Part shown: positions 56,314-64,000 of the stretch, piece by piece
Layout: each line of letters begins with the position of its first letter
Numbering within the stretch: the stretch's first letter is position 1
Source: Pinus tabuliformis
Lineage: Eukaryota > Streptophyta > Pinopsida > Pinales > Pinaceae
Reading direction: 5' to 3'
DNA: 64,000 nt
NCBI GenBank assembly: GCA_031772625.1
Contig: CM062808.1
Coordinates: 143,074,605 to 143,138,604, forward strand
Made by a program: the position numbers and the translations under genes
Notes under the pieces: generated by a model
What the model saw: the letters and a program-made list of their open reading frames with translations, nothing else
Databases searched by the model: none
What the model was told of the DNA's origin: nothing

Positions 56314-57315
56314 CTACCTCCTTCCATCAGCGTGAATTTTGAGCTTTTCTGCAGCCATAATGTTAGATTTGACTTCTAGTGCCGCATCCTGCATTTCAGC
56401 TAGGGTGGCACATCTTCTTTCTCTCAACAGCAAACAGAACTCAGAGTCAAAGGCACTAGTGTAGGCAAGTTTGGCAGAGGTGGGGGTAGGCTTTACCTCA
56501 GCTGGTATCTTACTATACATACGGTTGAATCTTTTATTAAAATCAGACAAGGATTCCCCATTTTCCCTTTTCAAGTTTCCAAACTCCGTATGATAGTATA
56601 GCAAGTCCTTTTTATCTCCCCAGTGTTTTAGGAACGTATCATCTAAAGCTTCGATATCTGCTATAGATCTTGGGGCTTGTTCTCTAAACCATTTCCTAGC
56701 CTCCCCATCTAGACTTTGGACAAAGACTCTCATCCACACATCATCTTCACTAATATCCAGATTATCAGCATAGCTATAAAATGACTCAAGGTGTTCTTCA
56801 GCAGTGACACCTTCAGTCCCAGTGAACTTGGGCATATACTTCTGATATTCTCCAGTGGGCATAGCATTTAAGGGAGTGGGCAGTATTAAAGGTCCATACC
56901 TGGCGGCTATGATTCTTTCCATTTTGGTGGGTGCTTGTGGTCCTGCCATGTTTGGAATTTGTGGACGAACACTAGCAGATGGGGCAGTAGGAAATAATGT
57001 AATGGATGGTAGAGATATTGGGATGCTTTGGACAGTATGAGAAGCTTTCTTTGGACTGAGATTCAACGGGGAACTAAATGGAGAAAGAGCTTTATGAATC
57101 TCTGCAGGTACTTCTTCATTAGCAATACTAGGCTTTAAATCTTCAAACTGCGTATCCTCAACTAAAAACTTCTCATGCAGAGACAAATAAGATTTCTGGG
57201 GCTTACCAGATTTTGATGCTCCCTTCTGTGATGTTTTCTTCGGGTTAACAATCTTCTCAGGGTCAGGCACTGGGACAGCTAGAGACTTCTGCGGATTTCT
57301 TCTAGTATGCCTCAC
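56314..57315 (-). pseudogene. gag: E gag
   Basis: 333 residues in the same frame as the following protease part, separated only by TAG at 56314-56316. Capsid features are KYMPKFTGTEGVTAEEHLES, VQSLDGEARKWFREQAP and FGNLKRENGESLSDFNKRF. No ATG is in frame near the start. The first codon read here is a GTG after an upstream stop near 57340. So the original ATG may have mutated to GTG, or the start may come from elsewhere. The leader 57340-57476 separates it from the primer site. Confidence 0.85.
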
Positions 57316-57476
57316 AAATTGAGCCAGAACTTCAAAGTGGAGTCACCAAAGGATGGCCTTCCTCCAGTGGATTCGCCAGATAGATGATTACAACCAACGT
57401 CTATGTTCAAACCTTGTCTGTCATCAAAGCTTGAAGTTGTGTCGTCTCCCAGGGAAGCTGAGCTTCGATTCTCTTC

Positions 57477-57495
57477 TCCCCGGCAATGGCGCCAA
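57477..57495 (-). other. E primer binding site
   Basis: The minus strand reads TTGGCGCCATTGCCGGGGA a few bases after the LTR, a typical Tat-clade site. Confidence 0.9.
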
Positions 57496-57498
57496 TTA

Positions 57499-59625
57499 TG
57501 TTATCACTCCAGGAAACTCTCTGAGGTTGTAAATCAGAGATGCCTGGTAACATATAATTTTTAATATTGTTCTTTGAACTATTGGAATGAAAGATGGTTT
57601 GGATCAAGTCGGATAACCATTTCAGCTCTATTCACACTCAAGACATGCATGAGCACCCCCAATAACACAAGGCTTTAGACTGCTAATGCTCAATAGTTTG
57701 TAGATTTAATGGATAGATGGAGAACACTGACTATGCCAGCAGATTGCATACATGGACCCATATGAATGGCTGGCTATAGGCAGCAAATGAACTTACTGAC
57801 TATACCGACAGATGCATATATAATCACACACATAAAGGGCTAGCCATAGGCAGCAAAGAAGCTTGCAAATCTAATATATCAAAGTAGAGATAAGATGACA
57901 GTTATTTGGCCTCACACACACAGAAAACCTGAACAAATTGTTCAAGTGCAAGCACAGAACAGAAGAGAAATGGACATTAAACATGCAACAACAAAAGAAG
58001 CTTGTATTACTAAAGACTGCAGATGAGAAGCTTGAGGGAACAGGGGAGGAATAATCTCCAAAAGTTGAACCCTTGTTACATCTTGTTTTCAGCTATTTAT
58101 AGCTTGTTTACAATGGTCCTCAGCCTTTTGAGGCTTCAGGTGTCTTAATCTATCCTTCTGTCTTGTTTAACTGATTGATTCCCTCAATAGGTAGGCATGG
58201 CTCAGCGGTTTTCCTCTTCTGACAAAGAAATAACCATACTCAGATATTTTTGGTGGCCTGCTGTGATGCATAGGAGCCCCCTCGTGCCAAAGATGCCCCA
58301 TTATGTTCATTAGGATGACTGCTGCACTGGCAGGTCCGTTAATGCTCCATGATTTCGTTTGATTTGGGTTGAGGCGTGTAGTGGCCCTTCCCCTTCTGGG
58401 CTCTGTTTGCCGTCGCTATCCCTCCGCCGAATCCTTCTTCTGGTATATAACATAACTGCACGGTTCCTTCAAGGATGGCTTGCCGCTTGAACCTGGAATG
58501 GAGTGGTTGCCGTTCTTATGAAATCCCTACACAGGTCCCTTTTAAGCAATAGCTGTGAATGTTTCTTTTCTGCTATTGTGTCTGTTTGGGTCATAAACAG
58601 TGGAAACGCTGCGACACTGCTAAATCCCACCCATTTCCACTTCACTTGGACTCCAAACATCCTCAAACATGTCATAACTTTCTATCGGGTCCGCCTTTCG
58701 GGTCACAGTCGCATATCGCAGCCGGCCGATCCCTTGCTTCTTGAAATTTGAAAAATACACAGAAAACGCGCCCAAAATCAATGAAAATGGCTTTGGCAGA
58801 CTTGAACAATATATATATTTTACTTCCGAACCCTTTCAGATCCGACACTCATCGCAATCGGCACATGCCCAGGCTTCCCTTTGTATTTTCTTTATACAAA
58901 GAAAATACACAAAAAACATTGAAAACGATATGGGCGCGGACCTGAAAAAATATGAAATGGAGTGTTGTACATATATCGGGTCCGGCCCATCGCATCGGCG
59001 CATAACTAATGGTAAAGGCCCGCCCCTTTGGTTTTGCCGATAGCGAAATCACCCCGGACCCGATAATTCATTAAAGATAACTTATAGTGCAATCGGGTCC
59101 GGCTTATCGCATCACAACATACATATGTTAAAATCCCTGGCCGATAGCGATACCGTCACAGACCTGATATAATATAAAATGCAGCGTTGTATGGCTGTCG
59201 GGTCCGGCCCATCGGCGATTGCATCTGCCCCTTTGTAAGTCCTCCATTGCGATACGCCGATGCGATATCAGCGATCGCCCATCAGCGATACCACCTCGCT
59301 GCCGCTACCTGCCTCCTCCGATTGCGAAATGCCGACGCGATCTGGACCGTTGATCGGTTAGATCCAACGGCCGAGATTACAGCGGATTCATAAGCCTACA
59401 ATCTTGGTTTTTATGTGATTTTTTGGGTATTTTCACCTTCCGATAGTGTAATTCTTCCCTCCAAAGGGCTTCCCTTTTGCAACCTCTTTGATCGGTGGGC
59501 AGCTCTTGTCATGTCTTGATGATTTAAATTGCAAACATGGATTTTGGTCATGACTATAAGTATATTTGCAGCCTTTGAGAGCTTTTTGAATCTATTTTTA
59601 ATCCATTTGCATAGCAAAGCTAACA
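57499..59625 (-). repeat. E 5' LTR
   Basis: 2127 bp, partner of 49128-51255 with few visible changes. Confidence 0.95.
58093..58101 (-). promoter_or_regulatory. TATA box of E 5' LTR
   Basis: TATAAATAG on the minus strand. It is kept in the other LTR at 49722-49730. Confidence 0.55.
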
Positions 59626-59630
59626 GGGGG

Positions 59631-59645
59631 ATTCCATGCCCAACA
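59631..59645 (-). repeat. F 5' LTR, terminal 15 bases beyond E
   Basis: This ends TGCCCAACA, as does the left LTR at 12769, and is followed by the ccaag duplication at 59646-59650. Confidence 0.9.
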
Positions 59646-61048
59646 CCAAGTTTGTAGTAATGTAGCGCTTAATTTTGTTCAAACACAATATTATCTCGTC
59701 CATATCATATAGGATCAGGGAAAATTTTAAGAACCACCCTAAATTTATATGTATAATAAATGGGCTAATCCCCATGATACATAGGAAAAATGGGAGGCGA
59801 TTTTATCAATAATATAATATGTATATATAGTTTTTTTGGCAAATCTCTCACTAGATTATATTATCTTGTACAATGATGGAGAATCTTTCACTGAATTATA
59901 AAATCTTGTAAGATCTTGGCAAACCTTTTGCTGAATAATAAAACATTGTGAAGTCTTGGCGAATGTTTTGTTAAAGTATGAAACTATATATGATAATAAG
60001 AAAACACATTCATTAAATTGTAATATACTAACATACTGTTTGGAAAAAAGAAACATAATTTTCTCTTCCTACAAACAATGTTCCAAGTTTCAATGGTCGT
60101 GTTTGTCAAGGTTCTTACAACACTCTCTTTCATATCCTTCTATTAGTTTTGATAATATTCCACAACAAAGTTCTTGTAGGTGTTGATATTGACAACGAGT
60201 TCTGTCAAGGTAGGAGAGATTAATATTTTCTCTACAACTTTTGTCAAGCTACCACTTTTTTCAAATTATCAAATTTCTTTCTTATTCCATAGACTCCAAC
60301 TGCGAGATAAAAAAAAACACATCAAGTTTGTTTACCCCAACACTCCAACAAGTATCAAGCCCCAACTATATTATATAAGAAAGTATTAGGTATCCCAAAG
60401 GTTTGAAGGGGATCTAATTGAAAGAAGTCACCACTGTGAGAATCCTTCCAATCAATATATGAATATATAAATAAAGATTTATTATTATTTTAATTGGAAA
60501 TCTTCAATTAAGTAATAAAATTTAATTACGTCTCTCCCAATCTAAATTGCTTATTAGCATAATTCACTACCCTCATAGGTCTCGCATTTTTTAACAGCGT
60601 TGTAACATGTATATTAATTTCCTTTTTGGTAAACAATCTCCACCTTTTTGGAAAATATGGTGCAGTGGCTCTAACCCCTACAGATCATTAGGACAAACTA
60701 AGAATAGCACTAAAGATGAAAGGTTGTACAAACCAACTTACTTTTCAAACAACTAATCCAACGTCAGTACCTAAACTTTTTCATGAATATATCATAATGA
60801 GAATGTTTGAAAAATTGTGAGAAATCTTCTACGAGGGTGACGCGGAAAGAGTGATAAGGTTTCATTGTTTTGAATTTTTTTTGTTAAATCAGAAAAAGAT
60901 AAAAACCAATATTAATGGAGATATTGGTATTTTTTACTAAATTTTGTGAAGTGACTAAATGTAGCTTTAACCATTCACCTTAAGATGTTTTTACAATATA
61001 ATTTCCTAAGTCTATTTAATATCTTCACTATCATAAAAACCAACCTAT
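59646..61048. other. AT-rich flank, no gene seen
   Basis: Very AT-rich. Short open frames (for example 59956-60186 and 60180-60389) have no recognisable motif. This would be continuous with the DNA left of 11911 before F inserted. Confidence 0.55.
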
Positions 61049-61137
61049 ATCCATCTTAACTCTATATCTACCACTCTTAGGGGGATGAAATCTATTTATC
61101 CCTCTGAGCACTTGGTAGACCCAGAATTAAGATGGAT
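61049..61137. repeat. Foldback hairpin 1
   Basis: The left arm begins ATCCATCTTAACTCT and the right arm ends AGAATTAAGATGGAT, pairing over most of about 43 bases around a few loop bases. It resembles hairpin 2 in arm sequence, so both could be copies of one foldback MITE-like element. Confidence 0.7.
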
Positions 61138-61344
61138 CTAAGATGACAGAATTTCCCCTTTAAATAGTCTATGCTCACATGAATACCATGGTATTACCAT
61201 GGGTCAATACCATGGGTTACCATAAAACTGGAACTTAAAAATTACTATTAGTAATTTATAAAAATTAATAAAATTAATAATTGATTTTTATTTTATTTTT
61301 TATTTTAACGAAGTTAAAATGTTTAACATACATTAAATTACAAC

Positions 61345-61468
61345 ATCCATTTTTACTCTTGATCCAGCAAGCCCCGAGAGGGATCAAATATTTTTTCACT
61401 CTATGCTAGTTTGCATATAACAATATTTGATCTCTCTTGGGGCTTAGTAGATCCATAGTAAAGATGAT
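61345..61468. repeat. Foldback hairpin 2
   Basis: The inner arms AAGCCCCGAGAGGGATCAAA and TTTGATCTCTCTTGGGGCTT pair almost fully around a 34-base AT-rich loop. The outer arms are looser (ATCCATTTTTACTC against TAGTAAAGATGAT). A following block, ccatttaaataggctac and gaataccatggg, is also found after hairpin 1 at about 61159-61200. Confidence 0.8.
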
Positions 61469-61639
61469 CTATGCTGGTTTAAATCCCCCATTTAAATAGG
61501 CTACATTCCACGTGAATACCATGGGTCAATACTTTGTGCCACTTTTATTTTTATTAATACTAATATTAGGGTTAATAATGTTTTTTTGCATGGTATTAAT
61601 AATAATCTAGCCTATGGTATTTGGCCCATAGTATTTTTC

Positions 61640-62163
61640 CCATAGGTTTCACCTAAATATAACACATTTTTTGAGTGTTCGTAAATATAAGGTGAATTAT
61701 GGAGTAAATATAAAAAAAATGTTTTATTTGTTTGCCATACCTCTCGTTTATTTATATTTTTATTAATTTACCATACCTCTTTTACAAATATAGTATTTGG
61801 CCCATAGGATTCACTTAAATAAAACCTCTTTTTTGAGCCTTCATAAATAGAAAGAGGGTTATGGACTAAATATAAAAAAAGGTTTTATTTATTTACCATA
61901 CGTCTAGTTTATTTATATTTTTATTTATTTACCATACCTTTTGAGTAAGTATAAAAAGAGGTTTTATTTATTTACCATACCTCCACTTTATTTATATTTT
62001 TATTTGTTTACACCCTTGCATGTATATAAGGTGACTTATGGAGTAAATATAAAAAATGTTTTATTTATTTACCATACCTCTCATTTATTTATATTTTTAT
62101 TAATTTACCATACCTCTTTTATAAATATGGTATTTGGCCCATAAGATTCACTTAAATAAAACC
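61640..62163. repeat. AT-rich tandem repeats
   Basis: Units with GTTTTATTTATTTACCATACCTC recur near 61717, 61882, 61960 and 62058. A larger block ending in tttggcccataggattcacttaaataaaacc is present near 61797 and 62132. The order suggests a repeat of about 335 bases with a shorter sub-repeat. No coding sense. Confidence 0.75.
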
Positions 62164-62992
62164 TGATGAGCCCTAGAAATGGGTAATTATATGGGCTCAT
62201 TTAGCTTCCTAATTCAACTTAATCCACCATTCTCATTAGTTTATTGCATGTTTTTTATTACATTTATGCTAATAGAGTGAATTGGGTTAGTCATTATGCC
62301 AAAAAGTCTAATGTGTGCTTTATGCAGATTTTTGGTCAATTTTGAGACAAAATCAAAGGTTTAATGAGCACTTGGCAGCCAAATTCGTGGAAGAACAAGG
62401 GAGAGGATTTGTAGGAAGGTGTCCCCTTCATTTATGAGCCCTTACCTCGAATTCTCCATCAAAAAATTGGAGCACAAGGGGTAGCCAAGCAAGTCAAGTA
62501 GGATTGTTGTTCACTGCAAGTTTTGGCAGCCGAGTTCCTAAAGTTTAGGAGCACTGTTGGGGTCCTCAATTTGTATAAATAAGAAGGCTTAGGGCCTCAG
62601 TTCAGTTAGTCAGTTTTGAGTCAGATTTTAGTCAGATTGTAGTTAGATTTTAGTCAGTATGTTATTCATTTTGTTTGTCTATTTTTGCACTTTAGTGCAG
62701 CTCTGTATCAGCGCATTTTCGAGCTTTTTCTTGTAGACAGTTTTTGGGATGTAACTATTATTTCTTGATCAATAAAGATGAATCCAGATTTGCACCAGCT
62801 CTGAACTTTCTTAGGAGGTTGTAGCTCTTAGGGTTGGGCCCAACCCAAGTGCCAGTACCTCCTTTGTGCACTTTTATGTGTCTTTGCTGCATTCTTAGAA
62901 TAAAATATGTTATTTAGGTTAAAATCTTGTTTTGTTACTTAGGTTGTTTTTGATGATTAAAGTAGCTTTTCATACTTCAGGTTGATTTGACA
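62164..62992 (+). other. Possible LTR or transcript start region
   Basis: Bounds TGATGAG and TTTGACA would suit an LTR. TATAAATA is at 62574, four short TTAGTCAGATT-like repeats follow (62615-62660), and AATAAA is at 62771-62776. A TTTGGTAAAGG two bases after the right bound might be a primer site. No second copy is in the window, so this is only a candidate. Confidence 0.3.
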
Positions 62993-64000
62993 GTTTGGTA
63001 AAGGAAAAGATCTACAAAAATGCCATCAAGCAATCCTTGATCTCATCTCTCCCTCCTTGGGACCATGAGCTAAGACCAAGGCGTAATTGCTGCCACAAAA
63101 ACACTGTTTTTGCCACTTCATGCAATTTCTAGTGTTGGATTTTTAGTTAGGAAAGTTGATACCAGTTGTGCTTACATGCTTAGATCTATTCTTGCTTATT
63201 TTTCATAGTTATCTCACATGATTTTCTGCCAATAAACTTCTGTTCATCATGGTTCTGGTTTTTAGGTCATATTAGGTCAAAGTAGATAGATCTCTGATTT
63301 TTCTAGTCTTCCTTTGATTAGTTTTGAGAAATAGTGTGTAGATCACCTGTAATACATCCCTACCTATCCTTCCTTCATCACACAACCTGCTCTAACCCCA
63401 AATTCTGGATTCCTTCCCTTCATTTGCCACACTTTTCCAATTTGATCTAATTTCTACATTTTTGTGCAACATTGCTCACTCCATCCTTGAACAAATCCAA
63501 CCATCTTCATCACTCCTTAGCATCATTTACCAGGTCCTAGACCTCTTCACATCCTCATCCAACCTCCATTTCCACTTTTCCACCGTTTCTCCACCATCAA
63601 CCCTCCAAAATCCTCTTTCGGAACATCCTGTAGAACCCCTGCAGACTTCTTGTAAAGTTCACGTGAGCAGTTTTTCGAGATCTGATCACTGTGAAACTCT
63701 CTGGAAGGGTGTTAAGGACCCCTTAGGCCCTCTTCTCACCTTCCGAACCTCCTGCAAGCACCCACTCCATTTCCTTTCACCAATCAACCTCTGCACAGTC
63801 AAAAATAGTCAAAGCACATGCATAATAATTCTGACAACTTACTCAAAAATACAAAAAGATGATTTTTCTAGATTTCACTTCAAAAGTAGCTTAGTCACAT
63901 GCATTTTACCTCTCCAAGAGTTAATGGCATCCATTTCCACCACTTTCATCTCTTTTCTTGCACCAGTAGGGTTAGTCGGTTAAACTAGGGTTTGCTAGGG
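62993..64000 (+). other. Region without recognised gene to window end
   Basis: An open frame at 63462-63983 codes 173 Ser/Leu/Phe/Pro-rich residues with no recognisable domain. The composition follows the TC-rich DNA. If 62164-62992 is an LTR, this would be its leader. Otherwise nothing can be supported. Confidence 0.35.

Larger units (their letters stand above)
49128..59625 (-). mobile_element. Element E: Tat-like Gypsy retrotransposon, nearly intact
   Basis: LTRs of 2128 bp (49128-51255) and 2127 bp (57499-59625), TGTTATC...GCTAACA, are near-identical. ggggg duplications flank it at 49123-49127 and 59626-59630. The primer site at the right LTR gives the minus strand. A gag-pol of about 5.9 kb holds gag, protease, an extra RNase H, RT, the usual RNase H and integrase. 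It has just two TAG stops and one frameshift. It inserted into the 5' LTR of F, and appears to be among the youngest insertions here. Confidence 0.95.
11911..59645 (-). mobile_element. Element F: Gypsy LTR retrotransposon split by four insertions
   Basis: LTRs at 11911-12769 and 48285-49127 plus 59631-59645 start TGTTGG and end CCAACA. They are flanked by identical 5-bp duplications, ccaag at 11906-11910 and at 59646-59650. The primer site next to the right LTR puts the element on the minus strand. Its own DNA is 11911-14560, 26731-27294, 32343-35997, 46657-49127 and 59631-59645, about 9,355 bp. The order is gag with several zinc knuckles, protease, a gag-like domain, an integrase remnant and a long accessory ORF. 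RT and RNase H are absent. Insertions A, B, C and E interrupt it. The reading frame can be followed across them. Confidence 0.9.

Noticed and set aside
63462-63983. 173-residue Ser/Phe-rich frame as a gene
   Set aside because: No motif, TC-rich composition, no supporting promoter or homologue; listed only as part of an unresolved region.

Overview
The window is plant nuclear DNA made almost entirely of transposable elements. I found no host protein-coding gene, rRNA, tRNA or CRISPR array. The nested LTR retrotransposons, tRNA-type primer binding sites, plant L1-type LINE, AT-rich spacers and CAG-to-TAG style decay all point to a large, repeat-rich plant genome. The coding families of elements F, A and C look to me like those of gymnosperms, probably a conifer. 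That last step is from memory of such families and was not checked by a search.

Layout. 1-4907: 3' part of a decayed L1-type LINE (RT, zf-RVT, RNase H, long 3' region, poly-A). 5956-6400: degenerate CTCGATCGAG array. 6401-8971: Copia remnant G with gag and LTRs, no RT. 9090-9725: very decayed Gypsy RT lying in no open frame. 9726-11910: AT-rich spacer. 11911-59645: one Gypsy element, F (minus strand), opened up by four later insertions and bounded by perfect CCAAG target duplications. 59646-64000: AT-rich flank with two foldback hairpins, AT-rich tandem repeats and a possible further LTR.

Nesting. F is about 9.36 kb once its insertions are set aside. Into it went: A (14561-26725, minus, duplication ACAGG/ATAGG), B (27295-32337, plus, GCCGT/ACCAT), C (35998-46651, plus, ATTCA/ATTCA) and E (49128-59625, minus, GGGGG/GGGGG, inside F's own 5' LTR). 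D (38910-41875, minus) sits inside C, giving three levels. F own DNA, the four insertions and the four extra 5-bp duplications add up exactly to the 47,735-bp span.

How the parts work together. Only C and E carry a recognisable RT, and both are broken by stops and frameshifts. A, B, D, F and G have lost RT but keep LTRs, primer sites and some gag, protease or accessory ORF, so their spread would have depended on enzymes supplied in trans. E is closest to intact. It has an extra RNase H with all four catalytic acids upstream of RT, while its usual RNase H has lost key acids. A carries a roughly 1-kb array of about thirty GTTGTTCC/GGAACAAC hairpins between integrase and a downstream accessory ORF. 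These two features, and the loss of RT from most elements, are the main items for a second look.
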